NCBI GenBank assembly: GCA_023055505.1
Contig: JALIRH010000147.1
Location: 558,001-622,000, forward strand
From: Callipepla californica brunnescens
Lineage: Eukaryota > Chordata > Aves > Galliformes > Odontophoridae
Length of the DNA: 64,000 bases
Direction of reading: 5' to 3'
Shown: in pieces, positions 8,801 to 23,501 of the stretch
How positions within the stretch are numbered: position 1 is the stretch's first letter
Layout of the letters: each line of letters opens with the position of its first letter
The notes under the pieces: generated by a model
Seen by the model: the letters and a program-made list of their open reading frames with translations, nothing else
Database searches by the model: none
Told to the model about the DNA's origin: nothing
Program-made: the position numbers and the translations under genes

Positions 8801-11800
8801 CCTTACCCTAACACCTAACCCTAACCCTAAACCCAAAACCTTGCCTAACCCTATTGATGGACCCTAACCATAACACTAACCCTACCCGTAATCCTACCCC
8901 TAACCCTTACCCAACCCTAACCCTAACCCTAATCCAACCTAACCCTAACCCTAACCCTAACACTAACCCTACCCCTACACATACACCTAACCCTAACCCC
9001 TAACCCTAAACCCTAACCCTATTGATGGACCCTAACCGTAACCGGAACCCTAACCCTAACTTTACCCTAACCCTACCCGTAACCCTACCCCTAACTCTTA
9101 CCCTATTCTAACCCTAACACTAACCCTACCCTAACCCTAACTCCTAACACCTTAACCCTAATCCTAACCCCTAACCCTTACCCTACCCTAACCCTACCCC
9201 TACCCTACCCTAACACTAACCCCTAACCTTAACCCCTAACCCTAACCCTACCCTAACCCTAACCCTACACCCTAACCCTAACACAAACCCTACCCTAACC
9301 CTATCCTAACCCTACCCTAATCTAACCCTAACCCTATTGATCGACCCAAAACCTAACCCTAACCCTACCCTAACCCTAAAACCCTAACCCTGACTCACAC
9401 CCTACCCGTAACCCTGACCCTAATACTTACCATAACCATTATCTAACCCTAACCCTACCCCTTAAACCTAACCCTAACCCTACCCTAACCTTTACCCTAA
9501 CCCTAACCCTTACTTAACCATAACCCTACCCTAACACTAACCCTAACCCTACCGTAAACCCTAACCCTTACCCTACCCTAACCCTTACCCTTACCCTAAC
9601 CCTACCCTAATCCTAACCCCTAACCCCAACCCCTAAGCCCTTATCCTGCCCCTAACCCTTACCCCACCCTAACCCTAAACCCAACCCTACCCTAGCCCTA
9701 AACCTACCCCAGCCCTAACCCCTAACCTTAACCCTAACCACTAACCCAAACCCTACCCTAACCCTAACCCTACCCTAACTCTAACCCTAACGCTTACCAT
9801 AACCCTAACCCTAAACCTTACCCTAACACTAACCCTACCCTAACCCTAACCCTGACACTGACCCTAACCCCTAACCCTAACCCTTACCGTAACCTCTAAT
9901 CCAAACCTAACCCTAACCCTACCCTTACCTTAACCCTACCCATACCCCTACCCTTACCCCTACCCCTACCCTAACCCTACCCTAACCCCTAACCCCTAAC
10001 CCTTACCCTAACCATACTATAAGCCTAACCCTGACCCTAACACTGACCCTAACCCTAACCCTTACCCTAACCCTTACCTTTCCCTAACTCTTACCCTAAC
10101 CCTACCCTAACCCTTACCATAAACCTAATCCTAACCCCTACCCTAACATTAACCCTACACTAACCCTGACCCAAACACCTAACCCTAACCTAACACTAGC
10201 CCTACCCTAACCCTAACCCCAACCCTATCCTTAACCCTAACCCTAACCCTAACTCCTAACCCTACTCTAACCCTAAACCTTAACCTAACCCTAACCCCTG
10301 ACCATACCCTAACCCCTAACCCTAACCCTACCCATACCCCTACCCCTACACTAACCCAACCCCTAACCCCTAACCCTAGCCCTACCCTAACCCCTAAACC
10401 TAACCCTAAACCTTAACCCTACCCTAACCCTACCCTAAACCTAACCCTAACCTTAAACCCTAACCCTAACCCACCAGATCCCTAACCCTAACTCTAACCC
10501 TAACCCTACTGATTCCTTACCCTAACCCTACCCTAACTCTAACCTAACCCTAACCCTATTCCTAACCCCAACTTTAACCCTACCCTAACCCTAACCCTTA
10601 ACCCTACCCTAACCCTTATCCTAACCGTAACCCCTGACTCTACCCTAACCCCTAAACCTAACCCTACCCTAATCCCAACCCAACCCTAACACTAACCCTA
10701 CCCTAACCCTTACCCTAACATTGACCCTAACCCTGACCCTTACCTATCCCTAACCCTTACCCTAACACTAACCCTAACCCTGCCCTAACCCTTACCATAA
10801 CCCTAACCCTAACCCTAGCCCTACCCTAACCCCAACCCTATCCCTAACCCTACCCTTACCCTAACCTTAACCCTAACTCTGCCCTAACCCTTACCATAAC
10901 CCTAACCCTAACCCTAGCCCTACCCTAACCCTACCCTAACCCTAACCCCAACCCTATCCCTAACCCTACCCTTACCCTAACCTTAACCCTAACCCCTAAC
11001 CCTTATCCTAACCTTAACCCCTGACGCTACCCTAACCCCTAACCCTAACCCTACCCTAACCCTAACCCAACCCTAACCCTACCCTAACCCTTACCCTAAA
11101 CCAAACCCTACCCTAACTCTAACCCTAACCCTTACCCTGACCCTAACCCCTAACCCTAACCCTTACAGTAACCCCTAACCCTACCCTAACCCTAACCCCT
11201 AACCTTAACCCCTAACCCTAAACCCTAACCCTAACCCTACACTAACCCTAATCTAAACTAACCCTAACCCTATTGATGGACCCAAAACCTAACCCCTAAC
11301 CCTACACTAACCATAACACTTAACCTAACCGTACCCTAACCCTAACCCTGACCCTAACCCTGACTCAAACCCTACCCTTAACCCTGACCCTAACCCTACC
11401 CTAACCCTTACCTAACCCTAACCCTACCCTAACCCTAACACTACCCTAACATTTACCCTAACCCCTAACCCTTACCTAACCATAACCCTAACACTAAAAC
11501 TAACCCTACTCTAACCCCTAACCCTACCCTAACCCTTACCCTAACACTAACCCTAAACCTACCCTAACCGTGACCCTAACCCCTAACCCCAACCCCAAAG
11601 CCCTAACCCTAACCCTGCCCCTAACCCCAACCCAACCCTAACCCTAACCCCAACCCTACCCTAACCCTAACACTAACCCCTAACCCTACCCTAGCCCTAT
11701 CTCCTAACCCCTAATTTTAACCCTAACACTAACCCTAGCCCTACCCTAACCCTAACCCTACCCCTTACACTAACAATACCCTAACCCTAAAACTGACCCT

Positions 11801-14800
11801 ACACCATCCCTGACCCTAACCCTAACCCTTACCCTAACCCTTACCTATCCCTAACCCTACTCTAACCCTTAACCCTAACCCTACCCTAACCCTTACCCAT
11901 ACCCCTACCCCTAACCCCTAAATCTAGCCCTACCCTAAGCCTAACCCTACCCTATCCCTAACCCTTACCCTAACCATTACCTATCCCTAACCCTACCCTA
12001 ACCCTAACCATACCCCTATCCCTAACCCCTACATCTAGCCCTACCCTAACCCTAACCCTACCCTATCCCTAACCCTAACCCTTACCCTAACCCTTACCTA
12101 TCCCTAACCCTACCCTAACCCTACCCCTAACCCTACCCTAACCCTGACTCAAACCCTACCCTTAACCGTGACCCTGACCCTAACCCTACCCTAACCCTTA
12201 CCTACCCCTAACCCATAACCCTAACCCTAACCCTACCCTAACATTTACCCTAACCCTTACCTAACCATAACACTAACACTAACCCTAAACCTAACCTAAC
12301 CCTACCCTAACCGTGACCCTAACCCCTATCCCCAACCCGTAAGCCCAAACCCTAACCCTGTCCCTAACCCCAACCCTACCCTAACCCTAACCACAACCCT
12401 ACCCTAACCCTAAACCTAACACTAACCCCTAACCCTACCCTAGCCCTAATCCCTAACCCATACCCTACCCTAACACTACCCTACCCTTACCCTAAACCTA
12501 CTCTATCTCTACCCTTACCCTAACCCTACCCTAAACCTAACTATAACCCTACCCTAACTCTAACCCTAACCCTAACTCTTACCCTATCCCTAACCCTAAC
12601 CCCTAACCCTGACACTGACCCTAACCACTAAACCTAACCCTTACCGTAAATTCTAATCCAACCCTAACCCTAACCCTACCCTAACCCTACCCATACCCCT
12701 ACCCCTAACCCTAACCTAACCCTAACACTACCCTAACCCTAACCCCTAACCCTAACCCCTAACCGTAGCCCTACCCTAACCCTACCCCTCACCCTAACCC
12801 TAACACTACCCTAACCCTAACCCCTAACCCTAACCGTAGCCCTACCCTAACCCTACCCCTCACCCTAACCCTATCCCTTACCCTAACCCTTACCTATCCC
12901 TAACCCTAACCCTAAACCTTAACCCTACCCTAACCCTACCCTAAACCTAACCCTAACCTTAAACCCTAACCCCAACCCACCAGATCCCTAAAACTAACTC
13001 TAACCCTAACCCTACTGATTCCTTACCATAACCCTACCCTAACCCTAACCCTACCCTAAACTTAACCCCTAACCCTAACCCTTACCCTAACCCTAACATT
13101 GACCCTATCCCTGACCCTAACCCCTAACCCTAACCCTTACCGTAACCCCTAACCCTAAACCCTAACCCTAACACTAACCCTACACTAACCCTAACCTAAA
13201 CTAACCCTAACCCTAAACTAACCCTAATCTAAACTAACCCTAACCCTATTGATGGACCCAAAACCTAACCCTAACCCTACCCTAACCCTAACACTTACCC
13301 TAACCGTACCCTAACCCTAACCCTGACCCTAACCCTGACTCAAACCCAACCCTTAACCCTGACCCTAACCCTACCCTAACCCTCACTCAAACCCTACCCT
13401 TAACCCTGACCCTGACCCCAACCCTACCCTAACCCTTACCTATCTCTAACCCTACCCTAACCCTAACCCTAACCCTACCCTAACCCTACCCTAACCCTCC
13501 AATCTAACCCTAATTCTACTCTAACCCTTACCCCTAACCCTAACCCTACCCTAACCCTAAACCCTAATCCTACCATAACCCTATTGATGGACCCTAATTC
13601 TACCTTAACCCTAACCCCTAACCCTAACACTAACCCTACACTAACCCTAATCTAAACTAACCCTAACCCTATTGATGGACCCAAAACCTAACCCTAACCC
13701 TACCCTAACCATAACACTTAACCTAACCGTACCCTAACCCTAACCCTGACCCTAACCCTGACTCAAACCCTACCCTTAACCCTGACCCTAACCCTACCCT
13801 AACCCTTACCTAACCCTAACCCTACCCTAACCCTAACATTTACCCTAACCCCTAACCCTTACCCTAACCCTTACCTAACCATAACCCTAACACTAAAACT
13901 AACCCTACTCTAACCCCTAACCCTACCCTAACCCTTACCCTAACACTAACCCTAACCCTACCCTAACCGTGACCCTAACCCCTAACCCCAACCCCTAAGC
14001 CCTAACCCTAACCCTGCCCTAACCCTAACCCCAACCCTACCCTAACCCTAACCCTGCCCATAACCCTAATACTAACCCCTAACCCTACCCTAGCCCTAAC
14101 TTCTAACCCCTAATTTTAACCCTAACACTAACCCTAGCCCTACCCTAACCCTACCCCTTACACTAACCATACCCTAACCCTAACACTGACCCTACCCCCA
14201 TCCCTGACCCTAACCCTAACCCTTACCCTAACCCTTACCTATCCCTAACCCTACCCTAACCCTTACCCATACCCCTACCCCTAACCTCTAAATCTAGCCC
14301 TACCCTAAGCCTAACCCTACCCTATCCCTGACCCTAACCCTAACCCTTACCTATCCCTAACCCTACCCTAACACTAAACCTAACCCTGCCCTAACACTTA
14401 CCATAACCCTAACCCTAACCCTAGCCCTACCCTAACCCTACCCTTACCCTAACCTTAACCCTAACCCTGCCCTAACCCTTACCATAACCCTAACCCTAAC
14501 CCTAGCCCTACCCTAACCCTACCCTAACCCCAACCCTATCCCTAACCCTAACCCTAACCCCTAACCCTACCCTAACCCTTATCCTAACATTAACCCCTGA
14601 CGCTACCCTAAACCGTTACCCTAACCCTACCCTAACCCTTACCCTAAACCAAACCCTACCCTAACTCTAACCCTAACACTAACCCTGACCCTAACCCCTA
14701 ACCCTAACCCTTAACGTAACCCCTAACCCTACCCTAACCCTAACCCCTAATCTTAACCCCTAACCCTAAACCCTAACCCTAACACTAACCCTAACCCTAT

Positions 14801-17775
14801 TGATGGACCCAAAACCTACCCCTAACCCTACCCTAACCATAACACTTACCCTAACCGTACCCTAACCCTAACCCTCACCCTAACACTACCCTAACACTAC
14901 CCTAACATTTACCCTAACCCCTAACCCTTACCCTAACCCTTACCTGACCATAACCCTAACACTAAACCTAACCCTAACCCTAACCCTTAACCCCAAACCC
15001 TAAGCCCTAACCCTAACTCCTAAGCCCTAATCCCACCCTAACCCTAACCCTGCCCCTAACACCTAACCCTACCCTAGCCCTAGCCCCTAATTTTAACCCT
15101 AACCCCTAACCCTAACCCTACCCTAACCCTAACCCTGCCCCTTACCCTAACCATACCCTAACCCTAACACTGACCCTACCCCTATCCCTGACCCTAACCC
15201 TTACTCTAACCCTTACCTATCCCTAACCCTACCCTAACCCTTAACCCGAACCCTACCCTAACCCTTACCCTAACCCCTAACCCTAACCCTACACTAACCC
15301 TCAAATCTAACCCTAATTCTACCCTAACCCTAACCCCTAACCCTACCCTAACCCTAACCCTGACTCAAACCCTACCCTTAACCCCGACCCTAACCCTACC
15401 CTAACCCTTACCCTAACACTACCCTAACATTTACCCTAACCTTTAAACCTTACCTAACCATAACACTAATACTAAAACTAACCCTACCCTAACCCCTAAC
15501 CCTACCCTAACCCTTTCCCTAACACTAACCCTAACCCTGCACTAACCGTGACCCTAACCCCCCAACCCCAACCCCTAAGCCCTAACCCTAACCCTGCCCC
15601 TAACCCCAACCCTACCCTAACCCTAACCCTGCCCCTAACCCTAACACTAACCCCTAACCCTTCCCTAGCCCTAACCCCTAACCCCTAATTTTAACACTAA
15701 CCATTAACCCTAGCCCTACCCTAACCCTGCCCTAACCCTAACCATACCCTAACCCTAACACTGACCCTAACCCTATCCCTGACCCTAACCCTTACCTATC
15801 CCTAACCCTACCCTAACCCTTAACCCTAACCCTACTCTAACACTTACCCTAACCCCTAACCCTAACCCTATCCCTTACCTAACCCTATCCCTACACTAAC
15901 CCTCAAATCTAACCCTAATTCTACCCTAACCCTAACCCCACCCTAAACCTAACCCTGACTCAAACCCTACCCTTAACCCTGACCCTAACCCTACCCTAAC
16001 CCTTACCTAACCCTAACCCTACCCTAACCCTAACACTACCCTAACATTTACCCTAACCCCTAACCCTTACCTAACCATAACACTAACACTAAAACTAACC
16101 CTAACCTAACCCCTAGCCCTACCCTAACCCTTACCCTAACACTAACCCTAACCCTGCACTAACCGTGACCCTAACCCCTAACCCCAACCCCTAAGCCCTA
16201 ACCCTAACCCTGCCCCTAACCCCAACCCTACCCTAACCCTAACCCTGCCCCTAACCCTCACACTAACCCCTAACCCTACCCTAGCCCTAACCCCTAACCC
16301 CTAATTTTAACCCTAACCCTTAACCCTAGCCCTACCCTAACCCTGCCCTAACCCTAACCATACCCTAACCCTAACACTGACCCTAACACTATCCCTGACC
16401 CTAACCCTTACCTATCCCTAACCCTACCCTAACCCTACCCTAACACCTAACCCTAACCCTATCCCTTACCCTACACTACCCCTCAAATCTAACCCTAATT
16501 CTACCCTAACACTAACCCCTAACCCTACCCTAACCCTAACCCTACCCTACCCCTGACTCAAACCCTACCCTTAACCCTCCTTAACCCTACCCTAACCCTT
16601 ACCTAACCCTAACCCTACCCTAACCCTTAACCCTAACCCTACCCTAACATTTACCCTAACCCCTAACCATAACCCTAACACTAACCCTAACCCTAACCTT
16701 ACCCTACCCTAACCGTGACCCTAACCCCTAACCCCAACCCATAAGCCCTAACCCCAAACCCTTACCTAACCCAAACCCTACCCTAATCCTAACCCTAACC
16801 CTGCCCCTAACCCTAACACAAACCCCTAACCCTACCCTAGCCCTACCCTAGACCTAACCCTACCCTAGCCCTAACCCCTAACCCCTAACCCAAACCCTAA
16901 CCTTACCCTAAACCTACCCTAACCCTACCCTTACCCTAACTCTAACCCTAACACTAACCCTACCCTAACTCTTACCCTATCCCTAACGCTAAGCCCTAAC
17001 CCTGACACTGACCCTAACTCCTAACCCTAACCCTTACCGAAAATTCTAATCCAACCCTAACCCTAACCCTACCCTAACCCTACCCATACCCCTACCCCTA
17101 CACTAACCCTTACCCTAACCCTTACCTATCCCTAACCCTAGCCCTACCCTAACCCTAACCCTTACCCTAACCCTTACCTATCTCTAACCCTACCCTAACC
17201 CTTAACCCTAACCCTTAACCCTAACCCTACCCTAACCCTCCAATCTAACCCTAATTCTACTCTAACCCTAACCCTACCCTAACCCTAAACCCTAACCCTA
17301 CCATAACCCTATTGATGGACCCTAGTTCTACCCTAACCCTAACCCCTAACCCTAACACCTAACCCTAACACCTAACCCTTTGCTAACCCTATTGATGGAC
17401 CCTAACTGTAACACTAACCCTACCCGTAATCCTACCCCTAACCCTTACCCAACCCTAACCCTAACCCTTACCCTACCCTAACCCTAACCCTTACCCTAAA
17501 CCTAACCCTACCCTAATTCTAACCCTAACCCTGACCCTATCCCTAAACCTAACCCCTGACCCTAACCCCTAACCTTAACCCCTAACCCTAACCCTACACC
17601 CTAACCCTAAACCCTACCCTAACCTAACCCTAACCCTACCCTAACCCTAAAACCCTAACCCTACCTCACACCCTACCCTTAACCCTGACCCTAATACTTA
17701 CCCTAACCATTATCTAACCCTAACCCTACCCCATCCCTACCCTACCCCTTAAACCTAACCCTAACCCTACCCTAA
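5861..17775 (+). repeat. Degenerate telomere-like array, CCCTAA on + strand
   Basis: Nearly 12 kb of CCCTAA with abundant variants (CCCTA, CCCCTAA, CCCTTA, CACTAA, CCATAA). It is more diverged at the left end (5861-6477 and 7052-7300). It is interrupted by a solo LTR at 6478-7051. Embedded non-telomeric words recur, notably CCCTATTGATGGACCC (11 copies, listed separately in the findings) and CCACCAGATCCCTAA (near 10470 and 12980). These show that multi-kb blocks were duplicated. I see no gene in it. Confidence 0.95.
6478..7051 (-). mobile_element. Solo LTR, same family as the ERV at 34-38.5 kb
   Basis: 574 bp. On the + strand it reads TGTCAACGG...ACCATGACA, the same arrangement as the LTR at 37951-38497, with strong similarity throughout (for example AAAACAGCGGCAACGATCTG and CCTCTGAGCGGAAAACACGT in both). 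It is therefore in minus orientation. It is flanked by a 5-bp target duplication AACCC (6473-6477 and 7052-7056), so it inserted into already telomere-like DNA. No internal retroviral sequence remains, as expected after LTR-LTR recombination. Confidence 0.88.
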
Positions 17776-18759
17776 CGGTGTCAGAATGTGACAGTCACAA
17801 TATCAAAGTATCACAATGTCAGAATGTCAGTGTCACAAGGTTAGAATTTCACAATGCCAAAATATCACAATGTGAGAATCTAAAAATGTCACAGTGTCAG
17901 AATGTCACAATGCAAAAATGAAAGACTGTCACAATACCAGAAGGTAAAAATTTCACAGTCAGAATATTACAGTGTCACAATGTCAGAAGGTCGCATTTTC
18001 AGAATGTCAGTACGTGAGGATGTCAGAACGTCACAATGTCACAAAGTGAGAATATGAGAATGTCAGAATAACAGAATGTCAGAATGTGAGAACGAAATGA
18101 TGTCAGAATGTGATTATGTGAGAATGTCCGAATTTCAGAATGTCAGAATGTCACAACGTCAGAATGCAAGAATATCAGAATGTCCTAAGTTGAGAATGTC
18201 ACAATGTATCTGAATAGAAGAATGTAACATTGGCACAATCTCAGAATGTAACAAAGACATCACATCATAATGTCAGAATGTCAGAATTTCACAACTTCAC
18301 AATGTCACAATGAGAGAATTTCAGAACGCAGCAATGTAACAATCTGAGAATGTCACAATATCAGATTGTCAGAATGTCAGAATGACAAAATGTGAGAATA
18401 TCACAATATCACTATGCCAGATTCCCAAAATGCCACGATGTCACAATCTCAGAATGTCAGAATCACAGAATTTGACACTGCGAGAATATCACAAAGTCAC
18501 AAAGCCACAATGTCATAATATCACAATATCACAATGTCAGAATGTCACTATGGCAGATTGTCAGAATGCCAGAACATCAGAAGGTGAGAATATAAGAATG
18601 TCAGAATGTCACAATGTCACAATGAGAGAATATTAGAATGTCACAATGTCAACATGTCAGAATGTGAGAAAGGGAGAATGTCATGATGTCAGAATGTCTT
18701 AATGTCAGAATGTCAAATCGTCACAACCTCCCAATTAAAATTCAGGGAATATGACTGTG

Positions 18760-19682
18760 TGTGAAAGACAGCAACTGTTTTTGACTTTTGTTGTCTCAAA
18801 GCTTGCTTCATGAGGTCTTTCTGGCTATACGACTCTAATTGACAACTGCTTGGAGAAGCTGATCATCACAAAGGACAATAATACTTGTATGGCACCGAAA
18901 GTACTACTCCTGTTGATTTATCTGTTGGGCCAGATGTGTTGGGTGGGCACAAATCAAACTAATGCCAGAACACGGAGGCAGCTAAAGAAAGCAGGATAGA
19001 CACCCTGTTGTCCCTACAAGACAAGCCTCTCTTAAAACAAAACACCCACATGAATGGTGAGGAGCTTTCCTCCTTCAAGGTTTGAAAATTTAAAGCAAAA
19101 CTGACCTTTAGGTTTAATCCCCTCGATAACCAGAGTCTGGAACGTGATGAATATGCATGTGCTATACCTTTAAATAGCTATTCATTTCTCTCTTACGTGC
19201 GCATGTTTGGTGAAGCAATCCCCCATGTACCCAGCGCGCCGCTTGACAGAACTCATTGGTGTGTCGAGTTGCTCAGTTGGTTTTCTCGACACCACTAAAC
19301 CAAAGACTTTGAAGAAGAGACTTTCCTGAGGGAAAAACCTCTTTGGAAGAACCCCCCTGCACAGCGCCTGCTTGCTGCAAAACTTCCCGGCTTTCTCTCA
19401 TCCCCCGCGGAGACCAGACGAATTCCTGAGACCAACGGACTACGGACCTCGCCAGATCCACGGTGCTGATGCTCTCTCTTTCTCTTTCTTGCTTTCTGCC
19501 AAGTCTCTTCGCTTTTCATCTCTTTTCTATCACCCATCTTCCCTTCCCCATATCCCTAAAAAACTACTTATTGTAATAAACTGGTTGGGCTAAAATTTGA
19601 ACCATTGCCTTTTAATCTCACCATCGGGTATACACATACATATAAAGAACCTCATCTCCCTCCTTTATTTTGGAGCGTGACA
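18760..19682 (+). mobile_element. Solo LTR, 923 bp, with 5-bp target duplication
   Basis: Starts TGTGAAAG and ends GCGTGACA. The 5-bp duplication CTGTG flanks it (18755-18759 and 19683-19687). A related empty site in the array near 20610-20640 reads GGGAATATGACTGTGTCAC, matching the two flanks joined with one CTGTG. A TATA-like TTTAAATAG lies near 19170 and AATAAA at 19575-19580, so orientation is +. Short open frames inside are not retroviral genes that I recognise. Confidence 0.9.
19575..19580 (+). promoter_or_regulatory. LTR polyadenylation signal AATAAA
   Basis: Hexamer about 100 bp before the end of the 923-bp LTR and about 400 bp after its TATA-like box, the normal arrangement. Confidence 0.6.
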
Positions 19683-20847
19683 CTGTGTCAAAACGTCACA
19701 ATGAGAGAATATGAAAAAGTGAGAACATCACAATGACCGAATGTCAGAATGTCGCAATTAGAAAATCGGGGAATATCAAAATGTCACAACGTCACAATGA
19801 GAGATAATAACACCAAGTGAATGACAATGTCACAGTGTCACAATGAGAGGATCTCAGAATGTCAGAACTTCAAAATGTCAAAATGTCACAAAGTCCAAAT
19901 ATCACAAGGACAGAATGTCAGAATGACAGATTCCCACCGTTTCAGAATGTCAGAATGTGGTAATGAGAGAAAGTCAAAATATCGGAATGTCAGAATGTCA
20001 CAAGGAGAGAATGTCAGAGTGTCACAATGCTATAATGTCAAAATGTCAGAACATCAGAAGGTCAGAATATCACAATGTCACAACGAGAGAACCTCAAAAT
20101 GTCACCAAGAGAGACTGTCAAACTATCAGAATGTGAGAATGAGTGAATGTCACAATGAGAGATGGCCACAATTTTAGAATGCCAGATTGTGAGAATGTCA
20201 GAATGTGAAAACGACAGAATGGGAGTGAGTGAATGTCACAACATCAAAATGTCATAACGTCAGAATGTCAGAATGAACCAATGTGAGAGTGCCTGAATGT
20301 CACAGTATGAGAACGTCACAATATCACAAATCTCAGAATTTCAGTGTCAGAATGAGAGAATGTCACAATGCCACAATGAGAGAATGTCGCAATTACAGAT
20401 TATTGATATATCAGAATGTCAGAATACGAGAAAGTCCCAATGTCAGAATATCAGAATGAGGGAAAGAGAGAATGTCATGATGTCAGAATGTCAAATTGTC
20501 ACAAAGTCACAATATCACAATGAGAGAATATCAGAAAGTGAGAATATGCCAGTGAATGAATGACACATTGTGAGAATGTCAGAATGTCAGAATATCAGAA
20601 TTACAAAATCAGGGAATATGACTGTGTCACAATGTCACAAAGAGAGAATATGAAAAAGTGAGAATATCACAACGACCGAATGTCAGAACGTGACAATGTC
20701 ACAATGTCAGAATGAGGGAAAGAGAGAATGTCATGAAGTCAGAATGTCAACTTGTCACAATGCCACAATAGCACAGTAAGAGAATATCAGAAAGTGAGAA
20801 TTATGACAGTGACTGAATGTCACGATGTGAGAAAGTCAGAATATTAG

Positions 20848-21180
20848 TATAGGGCAAATAACCCCCAAAAAAGCACTCCATGGAAATTGTGCGAAAGGCG
20901 GTATATTTTAGGTAGGCTTAAGAAAATGGTATACAAACAAGAAGAAAAGAGAGGAGCTCACCTTGATGATGGTCGAGGCTCGCTAATAACTCCAAAAGGG
21001 AGGGATCTCTAACAAGAGAACCTTCCCTGCTGGAGGTCAGCCCTTAAATGGGGTCTTGGCAGAGGTGGAGTCAAACTCCACCCCTTCCAATCACACTCAC
21101 TTGTGCCCCTGCAGCTGACTCAGGGCTTGCCTCAGGTGATCAATCAGTGGTTCAGGCCATGATTCAACAGTTCCCATACA
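20848..21180 (-). mobile_element. Short solo LTR (or LTR-like element), 333 bp
   Basis: Unique sequence in the 8-bp array flanked by ATTAG (20843-20847 and 21181-21185). Read on the minus strand it begins TGTATGGGAAC and ends GCCCTATA, with imperfect terminal inversion and a TTTAAG box about one third in. The 5-bp duplication and size suit a retroviral solo LTR. A non-autonomous DNA transposon cannot be excluded from sequence alone, because the terminus is not a clean CA. Confidence 0.7.
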
Positions 21181-23501
21181 ATTAGAATGTCAGAATGTCA
21201 CCATGAGAGTATCTCAGAATGTCACAATGTCAGAATGTCACAATGATAGAATGTCAAAATGGCAGCATGTGTCTGTGAGAGAATGCCACAATGACAGAAT
21301 AGAAATATGTCAGAATATAGCAATGAGAGAATGTTAGAATGCAACAATGTCAACATGTCAGAATGGGAGAAAGTGAGAATGTCATGATGTCAGAGTGTCT
21401 TAATGTCAGAATGTCAAATCTTCACTGTGTCACAACTACAAGATTAGGGAATATGACTGTGTCAGAAAGTCACAATAAGAGGAGATGAAAAAGAGAGAAT
21501 ATCACAATGACCGAGTGTCACAATGTAAGAAAGTGAGAATGTGAGAATGTCAAAATGTCAGAATGACAGAATATCACTATGTCACAATGTCGCAATGTCT
21601 CAAGGTCAGAATATCAATATGTAACAGTGTAAGAACGTCACAAATACCACAATGGGAGAATGACAGATTGTCACGATTACAGAATTTCAGAATGTGAAAA
21701 TATCAGAATGTCACAATGTCAGATTCTGAGAATGTCACAATGACAGAATGTCAGAATGAAAGATTTTCCAAATTCCAGAATGTCACTATGTCACAACGTC
21801 AGAATGACGCATTGTCAAAATGCTAGAATGTCACAATGTCACAAGGTGAGAACATCACAATGGCAGATTGTCATAATGCCAGAACATCAGAAGGTGAGAA
21901 TATTAGAATGCCACAATGTCACAATGTCACCATGAGAGTATCTCAGAATGTCACAATGTCAAAATGTCAGAATGAGGGAAAGAGAGAATGTCATGATGTC
22001 AGAATGTCTTAACGTCAGAATGTCAAATTGTCACAACGTCACAATATCACAATGAGAGAATATCAGAAAGTGAGAATATGACAATGACCGAATGACACAT
22101 TGTGAGAATGTCAGAATGCCAGAATGTCAGAATGTCAGAATGTCAAAATGTGTGAATGTCTGAATGTCACCATGAGAGAGAGTCAGAGTTTTACAATGTC
22201 ACAATGTGAGAATGTCTGAACGTCAGAATGAGGGAGAGTTAGAATTTCAGAATGTCACAGTGTCACAATGTCATCATGTCACAATATCAGAATGTTGCAT
22301 TGTCACAATGTGAGAATGACAGGTTGTCACAATTCCAGAATTTCAGAATGTCAACATGTCTGAATGTCACAATGTCACAATTTCACTATGTCACAACGCT
22401 AGAATGTCATAATATCAGAAAGTGAGAATATCACAATGGCAGATCGTCATAATGCCAGAACTTCAGAAGGTGAGAATATTAGAATGTCACAATGTCACAA
22501 TGTTACAATGTGAGTATCTCAGAATGTCACAATGCCAGAATATCAGAATGGCAGAATATGAGAAAGTGAGAATGTCACAATGTCAAAATGTCAGAATGAG
22601 AGAAAGAGAGAATCTCATGATGTCGGAATGTCTTAATGTCAGAATGTCAAATTGTCACAACGTCACGATATCACAATGAGAGAATATCAGAAAGTGAGAA
22701 TATGACAATGACCGAATGACACAATGTGAGAACGTTAGAATGTGAGAATGTCAGAATTGGAGAATGTCACAGAGTCACAATGACAGATTGCCACAATTTC
22801 AGAATGTCAGTGTATCACAATGCCACAAAGTCACAATATCAGTATGTCATGAAGATAGAATGTCACAATGACAACATATGACTGTGACAGAACGTCACAA
22901 TGTCAGATGATAAATATGGCCGAAAATCACAATGAGAGAATGTTAGAATGTCACAATGTTAACATGTCAGAATGTGAGAAAGTGAGAATGCCACAATGCC
23001 ACGATGTGAGAATCTCACAATGTCACAATGAGAGAGAGTCAGAATTTCACAGTATCAGAATTTTGCATTGTCACAATGTGAGAATGACAGATTGTCACAT
23101 TTCCAGAATTTCAGAATGTCACAATTCCAGAATTTCAGAATGTCCAAATATCTGAATGTCACAATAGCAGAATGTGAGAGTATCACAATGACAGAATGTC
23201 AGAATGACAGGTTGTCACAATTCCAGAATGTCACTATGTCACAATGCTAGAATGTCAGAATGTCAGAATGTGAAAATAGCACAAGGGCAGGTTGTCATAA
23301 TGCCAGAACTTCAGAATGTGAGAATATTAGAATGTCATAATGTCAGAATGGGAGAATGTCACAACGGCAGGTTGTCATAATTCCAGAAGTTCAGAATGGG
23401 AGAATATTAGAATGTAACAATGTTGCAATGTGACAATGAGAGTATCTCAGAATGTCACAATGTCAGAATGTCAGAATGCCAGAATAAGAGAAAAGAAAGG
23501 T

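Larger units (their letters stand above)
17776..23500 (+). repeat. 8-bp minisatellite, consensus AATGTCAG / AATGTCAC
   Basis: About 4.5 kb of 8-bp units after subtracting the LTRs, mixing TGTCAGAA, TGTCACAA and TGAGAGAA variants. Larger blocks recur, for example GGGAATATGACTGTGTCACAA-like segments near 18745, 20610 and 21445, and AGAGAGAATGTCATGATGTCAG near 18670, 20470, 21980 and 22605. This shows higher-order duplication. Met/Ser/Gln/Asn-rich open frames follow from the unit and are not genes. Confidence 0.92.

Noticed and set aside
5861..17775. A true chromosome end at the CCCTAA array
   Set aside because: The repeats are heavily degenerate and unique DNA continues on both sides, so it is interstitial or subtelomeric, not a terminal telomere.
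17776..23500. Met/Ser/Gln/Asn-rich open frames in the 8-bp array
   Set aside because: Direct products of the AATGTCAG unit. Frames shift with each unit-length change and have no conserved start.
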